DNA of 64,000 nt from Solirubrobacterales bacterium (GTDB taxonomy: Bacteria; Actinomycetota; Thermoleophilia; Solirubrobacterales; Solirubrobacteraceae), in contig JAPLCJ010000047.1 of NCBI GenBank assembly GCA_026392255.1, positions 1-64,000 of the forward strand, read 5' to 3'. The position numbers and the translations under genes are program-made. This document shows positions 25,161 through 33,343 of this stretch, one piece after another; the first letter of the stretch is position 1; each line of letters begins with the position of its first letter. The notes under the pieces are model-generated. The model made no database searches and was not told where the DNA came from. It was given only the letters and a program-made list of their open reading frames with translations.

Positions 25161-26168
25161 TCAGGGAATTAGAACTACTTTGCCGATGTTCCTGCGCTCG
25201 GCGATGATGCGGTGAGCCTCTGGAGCATTGTCAAACGGGACTGAGTCGGAGACGACTGGGTTGACTGTTCCGTCGGCGATCATCGCCATCAGAGGAGTAG
25301 TCCACGGCTCGAGGCTTCCACGGTCATCCCAGAGGCGGAGCATGTTTAGGCCAATCACGGCTTTGGAGTCACCCATCTGGTCCATCAGGTTGAAGCCGCG
25401 GATCATCCTCAACGCTTGGGGGATCGCAGCCGAGAGACGCTTACGGTCGCCGGGCAGAACGATCGATGCGCCGAAGGCCACTACGCGACCGCCTGGGCGA
25501 AGGAGGTTGTAGCTGCGCTTGAGTGACTCGCCCCCGATGGCGTCCATCACTAGGTCCATTTTAGGAAGACCGGTCTCCCAACCCTTCTGGGTGTAGTCAA
25601 TGACGTGGTCAACCCCTTGGGCCGTGATCGCCGCATGCTTACTCGGTGAGGAAGTGCCCCAGACCTCGGCTCCTGTCCGTTTGGCTATCTGCGTTGCCGC
25701 AATCCCGACGCCACCAGCTGCCGCATGGATCAGGACCTTCTCGCCAGCGCGAAGTGATCCGTAACCGAGCAGACCAGCCCATGCCGTGCCGTAGTTGACC
25801 GGGAAGGCGGCGCCTTGCTCAAAGCTGAAGCGATCTGGCAGTGGGAGGGCGTCCGCAACTGGAACGCAGACCTTCTCGGCGTAGCCACCGAATCGCGTTC
25901 CTGCCATAACTCGCATTCCAAGTGGAAGCGTTGCGACGTCTACTCCAAGTCCGTGGTCAATAACTGTCCCGGCAACCTCATATCCGACAATCGCCGGCAG
26001 GTCGGGAGCATCGTCGTATAGACCGGCGCGTGCCATCGTGTCCGCGAAGTTCACGCCGGCAGCAGCGACGCCAATCAGTATCTCGCCCGGACCTGGGGTG
26101 GGATCGGGCTGGTTCTCAACAGTTAGAACATCCGGTCCCCCATTGCGCGGAATTACGACTACGCGCAT
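25161..26168 (-). CDS. MDR-family NADPH:quinone oxidoreductase-like protein
   Basis: A 335-residue zinc-free medium-chain reductase: GVNFADTMARAGLY in the catalytic domain and nucleotide site IHAAAGGVGIAATQIA (AxxGxxG) in the Rossmann part, ending with AHRIIAERRNIGKVVL. No structural-zinc Cys cluster is seen. It is co-transcribed behind the enoyl-CoA hydratase (ATGA overlap), so an enoyl-CoA or quinone substrate is possible. Its closest relative in the window is the gene at 44442-45416. Confidence 0.87.
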   Translation of the reverse strand: MRVVVIPRNGGPDVLTVENQPDPTPGPGEILIGVAAAGVNFADTMARAGLYDDAPDLPAIVGYEVAGTVIDHGLGVDVATLPLGMRVMAGTRFGGYAEKVCVPVADALPLPDRFSFEQGAAFPVNYGTAWAGLLGYGSLRAGEKVLIHAAAGGVGIAATQIAKRTGAEVWGTSSPSKHAAITAQGVDHVIDYTQKGWETGLPKMDLVMDAIGGESLKRSYNLLRPGGRVVAFGASIVLPGDRKRLSAAIPQALRMIRGFNLMDQMGDSKAVIGLNMLRLWDDRGSLEPWTTPLMAMIADGTVNPVVSDSVPFDNAPEAHRIIAERRNIGKVVLIP

Positions 26169-26947
26169 CAGGAGCCTTTGAAGTTGGGCTGACGGCGCTC
26201 GTTGACGGCGTTGGCCCCTTCAATGAAATCCTCGGTGGCAGCGCAGACGGTTTGGGCCGTGACCTCGAGTTCAAGATTCTGCGACAGGTTTGGTCTCGCG
26301 ACGGAGTCAAGGACTCGCTTGGCAAGGCCGACTGCGATCGGTGCGCATCCCAAAAGTTCGTCCACAAGTGTCTGGACGGCTTCGTCCAGCTGTTCTGCGG
26401 GAACCGATCTGTTGGCCAAGCCGATCCGCTCGGCCTCATCACCATTGATGAATTTGCCGGTCATGATCAGCTCCTTCGCGCGGCCCAGTCCAACGATTGC
26501 CGGAAGGCGAGCGGATCCTCCAACATCAGGAATAAGGCCGATGCGGGTCTCAGGCAGGCTCCAGACTGCATCATCAGCTGTGACGCGCATGTCGCAGGCG
26601 AGAGTCAGTTCCATCGCCATTCCGATGGCTGCTCCGTGAACCTGAGCGATCACCGGCTTGGTCATCTCCTCACAGCGGTTGAAGGCACGGATCATTGCTT
26701 CGCGGGTGGGACGCAGCTTCGATAGCCCACCGGAGAAGTCACTCAGGGTCGACGTGTCGACCCCAGCGGAGAACATTGGTCCGTCGCCGCGGATGACAAC
26801 GCAGCGGATCGCAGGATCGTTCTGCGTGTCCAGCAGTGCGGCATCGAGGTCAGCGATGAACTCTGAGTTCATGGCGTTGCGCTTGTCGGCACGGTCAAAG
26901 ATCAGGTGGCGGACCGATTCACGGTCCTCAATTCGAATATGGCTCAT
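26168..26947 (-). CDS. Enoyl-CoA hydratase/isomerase family protein
   Basis: A 259-residue crotonase. Oxyanion-hole segments are FSAGVDTSTL and GAAIGMAMELTLACD, followed by FLP-type WSLPETRIGLIPDVGG, with Glu in the usual active-site loop. ATG 26945-26947 has TAGGCT 8 bp upstream on the same strand, so I rejected the long upstream open frame to 27289. It forms an operon with the quinone-oxidoreductase-like gene. Hydratase versus isomerase activity is not decidable. Confidence 0.9.
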   Translation of the reverse strand: MSHIRIEDRESVRHLIFDRADKRNAMNSEFIADLDAALLDTQNDPAIRCVVIRGDGPMFSAGVDTSTLSDFSGGLSKLRPTREAMIRAFNRCEEMTKPVIAQVHGAAIGMAMELTLACDMRVTADDAVWSLPETRIGLIPDVGGSARLPAIVGLGRAKELIMTGKFINGDEAERIGLANRSVPAEQLDEAVQTLVDELLGCAPIAVGLAKRVLDSVARPNLSQNLELEVTAQTVCAATEDFIEGANAVNERRQPNFKGS

Positions 26948-26955
26948 ATGGCGGC

Positions 26956-26997
26956 AGCCTACCGCCGCATCGGCGATTTGCGGGGTGCGGTTAGGCT
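26956..26997. promoter_or_regulatory. Divergent promoter pair, identical TAGGCT -10 boxes
   Basis: In the 58-bp divergent gap, TAGGCT occurs on the minus strand at 26956-26961 (8 bp before the enoyl-CoA hydratase ATG) and on the plus strand at 26992-26997 (8 bp before the carboxyltransferase ATG). The mirror-like geometry supports leaderless starts for both genes. Confidence 0.55.
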
Positions 26998-27005
26998 CCG
27001 CAGTG

Positions 27006-28532
27006 ATGAGTGACGACAGCACAGTCAGCGAAGCGATCGAACGCAGTCTGGCCGGGGGCCCTGAGCGGCACCGTGAGAAAGCGCTTGAGCAGGGGCGACT
27101 TCCCGTCCGGGAACGGGTCTCCCTGCTGCTCGACGACGGGTCATTTGTGGAAGAAGCACTGCTTGCCAACTGGGAAGAGGATGGCCTTGGGGCCGACGGT
27201 GTCGTGACCGGGGTTGGCACGGTGGACGGACGCCCAGTTGCGGTTATGGCAAACGACCCAACTGTCAAGGCCGGCTCATGGGGCGCCAAAACTGTCGAGA
27301 AGATTCTTCGTATCCAAGAGCGTGCAATGGAACGGCGGATCCCGATTGTCTACCTCGTTGATTCAGCGGGAGCTCGGATCACTGATCAGGTGAAAATGTT
27401 CCCTGGCCGTCGTGGCGCTGGACGGATCTTCTTCAACCAGGTGGAGCTATCCGGTGTTGTTCCGCAGGTCTGTGTTCTGTTTGGCCCAAGTGCTGCCGGC
27501 GGTGCCTACATCCCAGCTTTCTGTGATGTGGTGATCATGCGTGAGGGCAACGCGTCGATGTACCTCGGGTCCCCACGAATGGCCGAGATGGTGATTGGGG
27601 AAACGGTCACCCTTGAGGAGATGGGTGGAGCCAAGATGCACACCGGCGTTTCGGGCTGTGGTCATATGCTCGTCAAGGACGACACCGAGGGAATCGAAGT
27701 TGCCAAGCGGCATCTCTCCTACCTTCCGACATCGTGGGAGGACCCTGCTTCCATTGCTGATCCCGTTGAGCCCTCGCGCAAAACACTGAGTGGAGTCGTC
27801 CCCGACGATGAGAACCAGCCATTTGACATGCGCGAACTACTTGAGGCAGTTATTGACGCTGACTCTTTCCACGAGATTCACGCCCGCTGGGCAAAAGAGC
27901 TGCTTGTCGGCTTCGCTCGGCTCAACGGCAAGCCAATCGGCATTGTGGCCAACCAACCCAAGGTGAAGGGGGGAGTTCTGTTCGTGGACTCCGCCGACAA
28001 GGCCGCCCGCCACATCAGCCTGTGCAACGCCTTCGGACTGCCAATTCTGTTTCTCGCTGACGTTCCGGGCTTCATGATCGGAACCAAGGTTGAGCGTGAG
28101 GGAATCATTCGCCATGGGGCGAAGATGATCTCCGCTCTGAGTGAGGCAACTGTTCCCAAGATTTCCGTTGTCGTACGCAAGGCCTACGGCGCCGGTCTCT
28201 ACGCGATGGCCGGTCCTGCGTTCGAACCCGATGGCGTGATTGCGCTGCCTGGTGCGTCGATCGCAGTGATGGGGCCTCAAGCTGCTGTCAACGCAGTCCA
28301 CCTGAACAGACTTCAGGCGATTGAGGATCCCCAGGAGAGAGAACGAGTCACTGCTGAGCTTAGGGATGAGTACGCCGCAGACATTGATCTGCTCAGGCTG
28401 GCATCGGAGCTAGTGATTGACGCGATCGTTGAGCCAGACGATCTGCGCGCTGACTTGGTCGTGCGTTTTGCTCAGGCCGAACGGCGGGTTCGCACGCGCG
28501 CGCCGCGCCGTGGCCCCGTTCGTCCCGTCTGA
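27006..28532 (+). CDS. Acyl-CoA carboxylase carboxyltransferase (beta) subunit
   Basis: A 508-residue protein with two crotonase-like halves. The N-half has YLVDSAGARITDQ and FGPSAAGGAYIPAF; the C-half has LADVPGFMIGTKVEREGIIRHGAKM and VVRKAYGAGLYAM. This is the AccD5/PccB/MccB family that carboxylates propionyl-, acetyl- or methylcrotonyl-CoA with a biotinylated alpha subunit; none is encoded in this window. Proximity to HMG-CoA lyase favours a leucine-pathway role (methylcrotonyl-CoA), but propionyl-CoA would suit the nearby mutase genes. The ATG at 27006 is set by the TAGGCT box 8 bp upstream. Confidence 0.9.
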   Translation: MSDDSTVSEAIERSLAGGPERHREKALEQGRLPVRERVSLLLDDGSFVEEALLANWEEDGLGADGVVTGVGTVDGRPVAVMANDPTVKAGSWGAKTVEKILRIQERAMERRIPIVYLVDSAGARITDQVKMFPGRRGAGRIFFNQVELSGVVPQVCVLFGPSAAGGAYIPAFCDVVIMREGNASMYLGSPRMAEMVIGETVTLEEMGGAKMHTGVSGCGHMLVKDDTEGIEVAKRHLSYLPTSWEDPASIADPVEPSRKTLSGVVPDDENQPFDMRELLEAVIDADSFHEIHARWAKELLVGFARLNGKPIGIVANQPKVKGGVLFVDSADKAARHISLCNAFGLPILFLADVPGFMIGTKVEREGIIRHGAKMISALSEATVPKISVVVRKAYGAGLYAMAGPAFEPDGVIALPGASIAVMGPQAAVNAVHLNRLQAIEDPQERERVTAELRDEYAADIDLLRLASELVIDAIVEPDDLRADLVVRFAQAERRVRTRAPRRGPVRPV

Positions 28533-28541
28533 TCCCCTTAG

Positions 28542-28748
28542 TTAGGGGTAGACCTGCTCACCCGTGTCATCGTCAAAAACGGCAATGGCGACGGAGGGGC
28601 AGACTGATGCGGCTTCAAGGATCAGGTCGTCTGGTCCGGTTCCGATGACGACTGCGATGTCGTCGATGCGGAAGACCTGTGGGGCTACCTCAACGCAGTC
28701 TCCGTGGAGCGCGCATGCGGATTCATCAATTACGGGTCGTAGTGACAT
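28542..28748 (-). CDS. Small ferredoxin, P450/oxygenase type
   Basis: A 68-residue single-cluster ferredoxin. CALHGDCVEVAPQVF and the distal CPSVAI give three Cys, consistent with a [3Fe-4S] cluster as in P450-associated actinobacterial ferredoxins. The start ATG has an AAGAAAGG ribosome site. It is the last gene of the redox operon and sits 11 bp behind its likely reductase. It could also serve the P450 at 47979-49220. Confidence 0.88.
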   Translation of the reverse strand: MSLRPVIDESACALHGDCVEVAPQVFRIDDIAVVIGTGPDDLILEAASVCPSVAIAVFDDDTGEQVYP

Positions 28749-28759
28749 TGCTGCCTTTC

Positions 28760-29920
28760 TTACGGCTTGAGCGTAGGGACGGTAAAGAGCTTGCGTAGCG
28801 CGGGGAGGGAGCGGGGGCGACCGACCGCTAGTGCTGCTGTCGGGGTGTCCCCGTCGTACCAAATCGCTTCGAAGTCGAGGCTGTCGGTCTCACCATCAAT
28901 CTCAAGGCGATCAGTGTCAGATGCTTTGCCCAGATGCTGGAGCCTGACCCCGTACATGTCTGACCAGAACGAGGACATCGGCTCGGCTCCAGCGGGAAGG
29001 CCAAGCATGTCCTTGGCAACAGCGCGTGCCTCGGCACCGGCGGCTTCCCAATGCTCAGTGCGATGGTGTCGACCAAGTCGGTCATTCCAGTGACAGGCGA
29101 CATCGCCAGCTGCCCAGATTCCTTCCGCATCGGTTTGTCCAACTGCGTTGCAGCGAATCCCGTTCTCAACGTTGAGTCCACTGCTCTCAAGCCACTGGCT
29201 GTTAGGCGCCGCGCCAACGGCGACAAGCAGGTGATCGAGTGGGATCTCACTCCCGTCGGATAGAACGACAGCTTCGGCGACTCGCTCACCCTTGACCGCT
29301 GCCACTCCGGTGCCGCACCTAAGGTCGACGCCTTCGCGCCGGTGCCAGGCAGCCAGCCAGGTGCCGAGCTCATGTCCAAGTATCCCGCGTAGGGGAATGT
29401 CTTCTGCCTCGATGATCGTGACCTCGACGCCCAGCTTTCTCGCTGTGGAGGCAACCTCGAGTCCAATGAAGCCCGCGCCGATGATGGTCAGCTTGGTGCC
29501 TGGAACAAGGGCATCGCGGAGGAGTCGTGCATCAGCGGCACTTCTCAACACATGGGAGTTGAGGAAGGCATCAAAGCCTGGAATCATCTTTGCGCGTGAA
29601 CCTGTTGCCAGAAGAATGCGGTCGGCAGAGTGCTGAGCGCCTGATGCGAGCCAGACGGTGCCGGAGCCAGTCTCTAGGTCGGTAGCCGGATCGCCGAGGA
29701 CAAGCTCGACGCCGTGCTCCACGTACCACTCGGCTGTGCGAAAGCTTGTGTCAGGGAACTCGTCGCCCGACAGAGCTTCCTTGGAGAGCGGCGGGCGGTC
29801 GTAGGGGAGGCTTGGTTCATCGGAGACCATCGTGATGGGGCCTTCTGCGCCCTCACGATGGAGTGCCTCAATACAGCGTTGTGCCGCAAGGCCACCGCCA
29901 ATGACAAGAGTTGACGTCAT
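28760..29920 (-). CDS. FAD-dependent ferredoxin reductase (rubredoxin/rhodocoxin reductase type)
   Basis: A 386-residue two-dinucleotide-binding flavoprotein. FAD motif VIGGGLAAQRCIEAL at the N-terminus, YDRPPLSKE, ATGSRAK, a second GxGxxG at IIGAGFIGLEVA (NAD site), and FAD contact GIWAAGDVA. This is the class that reduces P450 or dioxygenase ferredoxins. It lies between the ferredoxin and the ferric-reductase-like gene (ATGA overlap with the latter), suggesting one NAD(P)H-to-ferredoxin-to-membrane electron route. Confidence 0.92.
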   Translation of the reverse strand: MTSTLVIGGGLAAQRCIEALHREGAEGPITMVSDEPSLPYDRPPLSKEALSGDEFPDTSFRTAEWYVEHGVELVLGDPATDLETGSGTVWLASGAQHSADRILLATGSRAKMIPGFDAFLNSHVLRSAADARLLRDALVPGTKLTIIGAGFIGLEVASTARKLGVEVTIIEAEDIPLRGILGHELGTWLAAWHRREGVDLRCGTGVAAVKGERVAEAVVLSDGSEIPLDHLLVAVGAAPNSQWLESSGLNVENGIRCNAVGQTDAEGIWAAGDVACHWNDRLGRHHRTEHWEAAGAEARAVAKDMLGLPAGAEPMSSFWSDMYGVRLQHLGKASDTDRLEIDGETDSLDFEAIWYDGDTPTAALAVGRPRSLPALRKLFTVPTLKP

Positions 29921-30621
29921 CGGCCGGGACCCCTTTGTAGATCCCTATTGAGAGGGGCCGGAATAGTGACTTGGGTTTCAGTGCCAGCGCGCGCTGGTCG
30001 TCCACCGTGGGAGTCGACGATCACGGTGTCACCGTGGGTGCCTGGTGCGCTGATGTCTCTATCCCGGTTGCCCTCCGGGAGCCAGCGGTAAAGGGTGAGG
30101 AAAAGGGCTGGAGCGACACTGGCAAGGATGATAGCTCGGAGCCAGATCGTGCCCGCGTCGGTTCCAGCCCCGAGTGAATGTACGACGCCCATGATCCAAA
30201 CCACAATGATGAAACGGTGCATCAGCCGCCAACGCTTGACCCCGATCAACTTGCGGGCATAGAACGAAAGAGCCAAGAGGATTGTGGTGTACCCAGCAAC
30301 GATCCCGATGGCAACCCAGAAAGGCCGGTAGCCGATCACACCAGGAACGGCGATCCCGGCCACTGAGGCCTTAAGCCATTTGTCCCCCAGCAGCGTTACT
30401 CCGTGGACCACGATCATCAAGACGGAGAAGAGCGCAAGGTATTCGTGGGCTGGCATCAACTTGGCTTTTAGACCGCGCTTATTGATGATTCCGCTTGCCA
30501 TCACGAGGCCAAGGATTGTCGACAGCGTGACGAAGAGAAGCGCAGTGATCCCGGCTGCTCGACTTGCGAGCCACCAGCTGTACTTGAACGGATCCGGGTT
30601 AGTCAGAGCGAGCGGAATCAA
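29917..30621 (-). CDS. Ferric-reductase-like transmembrane haem protein
   Basis: A 234-residue protein with about six membrane helices and paired His residues on two of them (AHEYLALFSVLMIVVHG and RLMHRFIIVVWIMGVVHSLG), the pattern of b-haem ligation in ferric reductase/NOX/MsrQ-like proteins. A soluble basic C-tail of about 50 residues follows, without FAD/NAD domains. Electrons must therefore come from a partner such as the ferredoxin system next door. The overlap with apbE and with the reductase shows a tight operon. Confidence 0.88.
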   Translation of the reverse strand: MIPLALTNPDPFKYSWWLASRAAGITALLFVTLSTILGLVMASGIINKRGLKAKLMPAHEYLALFSVLMIVVHGVTLLGDKWLKASVAGIAVPGVIGYRPFWVAIGIVAGYTTILLALSFYARKLIGVKRWRLMHRFIIVVWIMGVVHSLGAGTDAGTIWLRAIILASVAPALFLTLYRWLPEGNRDRDISAPGTHGDTVIVDSHGGRPARAGTETQVTIPAPLNRDLQRGPGR

Positions 30622-31613
30622 GCTGCATCCGCATTAGAGGGATGAACGAGCCTCAGGTGACGTCGCTCCATCGCCGTTGCCACAGGTCCGTAGAGCTCCA
30701 CAGTGCCATCATCCAAGAGGGCTACCCCGCCGTCGAGTTCAAGTATCGAGGTGGCTTTAGGGCCACCCAGTAGAACCTGCTTGGCGCGAGTCTCAGCCTC
30801 AAGCGCAGTTGGCGCCATCGCAGTGGCTTGGACGATCCCAGTCCATGCCGGTTGTCCGGTGGACGGGTCAAGCAGGTGGTGGGCGTAGCCGTAATCGGTC
30901 TTCCAGATCCGGGAACCGATCCCCGATGTGGCAACGGCTCCATGACCAACTTTGATAACTACGAGGTGGTCCCCGCCGAATGGATCTTCGATGGTCACGC
31001 GGTAAGGGTCGATTGACGCGTCTGGTCCGCCAATGCGCATGTCACCAGCTGCGTTAACGCAGAACCGCTCCCGGTCGGTGAGCATCGCCGCAGCGGCGTC
31101 CGCCACCAGGCCTTTGCCGACTCCACCAGAGTCAATTCTCACTCCCACTGGCCGTGTGACTGTCCCGGCGTTGTGGTCCACGTAGATCTCGCGCCAGATG
31201 GAGTCCCGGCGGGCAGCCGCCGGCCGCGCCGGTGGGGCGCAGAGCAGTGCCTCGGCCAGCGGTGCTGGGGTGGCGTTGCGGAATGTCTCCAGGTAACCAA
31301 CCTCCTCCAGCTCGCCGACGAGGGTTGGGTCTAGGAGTCCATCGCTCTGCTCTGCCGCCCAGATTGCCGCTGATACCAGGGACCGCAACAGTGGACTTGC
31401 GGGAACAGTTTCGTTCGGGTCTGTGTTCAGTCGAGAGAGTTCGCTGCCCGAGTTAAATCTTGAAAGGCTTTGATCAAACCGTTCGATGCTCGCTCGCACG
31501 GCTCCAGCCTCGGCCTCGGCCGGTGTGCCCGAGGGTCGGGTGCTTGGCCCAACCAGTACGCGGATACCGCACCCCATGGCGTTGAACGGCAGGTCGTATT
31601 CAGGCAAGGCCAT
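30618..31613 (-). CDS. apbE: ApbE-family FAD:protein FMN transferase
   Basis: A 331-residue ApbE-like protein with NAMGCGIRVLV near the start, RFDQSLSRFNSGSELSRLN (family SxxxxxSExxxLN), RIDSGGVGKGLVADAAA (the GGxxKG motif), VNAAGDMRIGG, and the late Mg-binding TAMAPTALEAETRAK. It would covalently attach FMN to a Thr of a secreted or membrane partner. No signal peptide is obvious. No FMN-binding domain protein or D-x-x-(S/T)-G-A-T acceptor is visible in the neighbours, so its target is open. Confidence 0.9.
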   Translation of the reverse strand: MALPEYDLPFNAMGCGIRVLVGPSTRPSGTPAEAEAGAVRASIERFDQSLSRFNSGSELSRLNTDPNETVPASPLLRSLVSAAIWAAEQSDGLLDPTLVGELEEVGYLETFRNATPAPLAEALLCAPPARPAAARRDSIWREIYVDHNAGTVTRPVGVRIDSGGVGKGLVADAAAAMLTDRERFCVNAAGDMRIGGPDASIDPYRVTIEDPFGGDHLVVIKVGHGAVATSGIGSRIWKTDYGYAHHLLDPSTGQPAWTGIVQATAMAPTALEAETRAKQVLLGGPKATSILELDGGVALLDDGTVELYGPVATAMERRHLRLVHPSNADAA

Positions 31614-31619
31614 TGGTGA

Positions 31620-32033
31620 TCAGCCGCCAGACGACCCTGAAGAGACTGTGGGGGCTGAGTAGGTTGGCGCTGAATAGGTTGGCGCTGGAGACGAGTATGA
31701 GCTGCTTCCACCGGATCCTCCGTAGGAATTACTCGATGAGCTACCGGATGACGAGTAGTCGCTCGAGTAGCCGCCGTAGCTGTCTGGCACTGGGGCGTCA
31801 TAAACCCTGGTGACGATGATCTTCTTGACCTTGTGATGGACCACTTTGCGCTTCTGCCAGCCGTGTCCAAGCGATGGGTCCTTGCCTGCGGCAACCTGGA
31901 ATCCGAGCAGGGAGGTGAAGGTTACAAATGTGACCACGCCGGCGGCGAAGACAGGCTTGGGGCCGATCCGCTTTGGCCGCGCTGGGACTTGTCTTGGCCT
32001 TGCTTCTCTGGGTCTCGGTGCTGGGTCAGCCAT
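31620..32033 (-). CDS. Small Ser/Gly/Tyr-rich membrane-anchored protein
   Basis: About 137 residues. A basic Pro-rich N-terminus (residues 1-25), one membrane segment (FAAGVVTFVTFTSLLGFQVAA) and then KVVHHKVKKIIVTRVYDAP. The tail is low-complexity Ser/Gly/Tyr with a PTYSA repeat, predicted outside the cell (type II topology). It belongs to the ferric-reductase/ApbE operon and overlaps the upstream small protein gene by 8 bp. It shares with that protein the order hydrophobic segment, basic beta-like stretch, Ser/Thr/Pro-rich tail, so the two may be paralogues. Function unknown. Confidence 0.78.
   Translation of the reverse strand: MADPAPRPREARPRQVPARPKRIGPKPVFAAGVVTFVTFTSLLGFQVAAGKDPSLGHGWQKRKVVHHKVKKIIVTRVYDAPVPDSYGGYSSDYSSSGSSSSNSYGGSGGSSSYSSPAPTYSAPTYSAPTVSSGSSGG
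31654..31683. repeat. Tandem 15-bp repeat coding for PTYSA units
   Basis: GCTGAGTAGGTTGGC is followed directly by GCTGAATAGGTTGGC, one mismatch apart. In the overlapping minus-strand gene these encode the PTYSA repeats of the Ser-rich tail, so copy number may vary between strains. Confidence 0.7.
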
Positions 32034-32424
32034 CGCTGCCTTCCTGTTCACTGTGTCGAGCACTATCGTCGCCTGATCCGTCTTCGCCCTCAGATGAGTA
32101 CCCGCCGCTGCTGTGTGTGCTCACGGTTGGCGCTGGAGTGGTCGCTGCTGGCGTCGATCGGTAGGTGGCTGTTTGCGCTGGAGGATTTGCTGCAGCGTAA
32201 GTTGTCCCTCCCGTTGTTACTGGTGCAGTCAGAGGATGTGCTCTTGGCTTAGCCCGGAGGTGAATCGTCCGGCGGATTATTTGGACTTCGGTCTTGATCA
32301 CATCGGACTGAGCAACGGTCTTTCCGGCCATGCCGGGATTGGCTGCGCCCATCCCGACCGCTGCGAATGCGCCAACGGTTGCAATTGTTGCTCCTGCTGC
32401 GATTCCTGTCTTACTGCTGAACAT
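32026..32424 (-). CDS. Small secreted or membrane-anchored protein, Thr/Pro/Ser-rich
   Basis: About 132 residues with an N-terminal hydrophobic segment (GIAAGATIATVGAFAAVGMGAA), then VIKTEVQIIRRTIHLRAKP and a Thr/Pro/Ser-rich tail with an acidic end (EGEDGSGDDSARHSEQ). The start is fixed by AGGAG a few bases before ATG 32422-32424. It is the first gene of the six-gene redox operon and diverges from the response-regulator gene. Family not recognised. See the downstream gene for a similar design. Confidence 0.75.
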   Translation of the reverse strand: MFSSKTGIAAGATIATVGAFAAVGMGAANPGMAGKTVAQSDVIKTEVQIIRRTIHLRAKPRAHPLTAPVTTGGTTYAAANPPAQTATYRSTPAATTPAPTVSTHSSGGYSSEGEDGSGDDSARHSEQEGSDG

Positions 32425-32576
32425 TTTTTCTCCTGTTATCGGCCTTGGACTGTCTTGCTTCACACAGTCTGGAAGGCCGTTAGTAAGTCCTTTCCAGCCG
32501 ATGTCCATTGTTGAGTAAAAACGTAAGAGAGTCCTGTGAGTGCCTCAACGGCCGCGGAAACGGTCAGCGTTGGGTG

Positions 32577-32582
32577 TAGAGT
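32577..32582 (+). promoter_or_regulatory. -10 element of the two-component operon
   Basis: TAGAGT ends exactly 8 bp before the ATG at 32591, with no Shine-Dalgarno between, arguing for a leaderless response-regulator mRNA and against the longer open frame beginning at 32540. Confidence 0.5.
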
Positions 32583-32590
32583 CCCCACCT

Positions 32591-33343
32591 ATGGAACTTC
32601 AAGCGGGATCAGAAGGAACCATTCTCTTTGTAGAGGACGAACCTGACATCAGCGCAGGGCTTACTCGGCAGCTGACACGGGCTGGGTTCGAGGTCACTAC
32701 GGCGCGTACGGTCAAGGAAACGCGCGGCATCCTCGCGCACAGTGCTTTGCCAGACCTCGTTCTGTTGGACCTCGGACTCCCCGATGACCCGGAGGGTGGG
32801 CTTGTGCTTGCCGCAGAGATTCGCGGCAAGTCCGGCGGGCACGTTCCGATCCTCATCTTCTCCGCCGATAGCACCGATGAGAGCGCTCGAATGGCCGACA
32901 AGCTTGGCGCATGGGATTTCATTGTCAAGGGGACGCGCGAGACAGAGACTGTTATTCAGCGCATCAAACGGCTGATCGAGATTTCGAGACTGAACCAAAA
33001 ACGCGCCACGGTTGAATCACGGGGGCCGGTCGCCATTGGTGATCTACACGTCGACTTTGACCGCTATGAGGCCACCATCGGTGGTGAGCGTATGTTGCTT
33101 AGCCACAAGGAGTTTGAGCTGCTCAGGCGTCTGCTTGAGGACTCAGGCAAGGTCGTGACGCGGGAGCAGCTGATGGCTGATGTCTGGGACGAGAACTGGT
33201 TCGGCTCGACCAAGACCCTTGATGTTCACATCGGCTGGTTGCGCCGCAAACTCCATGACGATCCGGCGGAGCCCAAGTATCTCTTCACCGTTCGCGGTGT
33301 TGGGTTCAGGTTCGCTTCGGCCGAGGAATTGGAAGCAGTCTGA
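32591..33343 (+). CDS. OmpR/PhoB-family response regulator
   Basis: A 250-residue protein. The receiver domain has the acidic pair in FVEDEPD, phospho-acceptor Asp60 in LVLLDLGLPD, and a conserved Lys in FIVKGT. The C-terminal winged helix has LLSHKEFELLRRLLEDSGKV, then TKTLDVHIGWLRRKL and VRGVGFRF. Its stop overlaps the CTG start of the histidine kinase (CTGA). Divergent from the redox operon, it is the obvious candidate regulator of that operon. Confidence 0.93.
   Translation: MELQAGSEGTILFVEDEPDISAGLTRQLTRAGFEVTTARTVKETRGILAHSALPDLVLLDLGLPDDPEGGLVLAAEIRGKSGGHVPILIFSADSTDESARMADKLGAWDFIVKGTRETETVIQRIKRLIEISRLNQKRATVESRGPVAIGDLHVDFDRYEATIGGERMLLSHKEFELLRRLLEDSGKVVTREQLMADVWDENWFGSTKTLDVHIGWLRRKLHDDPAEPKYLFTVRGVGFRFASAEELEAV

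Noticed and set aside
26658-27005. N-terminal extension of the carboxyltransferase
   Set aside because: It covers the opposite-strand enoyl-CoA hydratase and the divergent promoter; the family starts near ATG 27006.
31620-32424. ApbE flavinylation motif (D-x-x-S/T-G-A-T) in the two small redox-operon proteins
   Set aside because: I read both sequences and found no such motif, so they are not claimed to be FMN-carrying.
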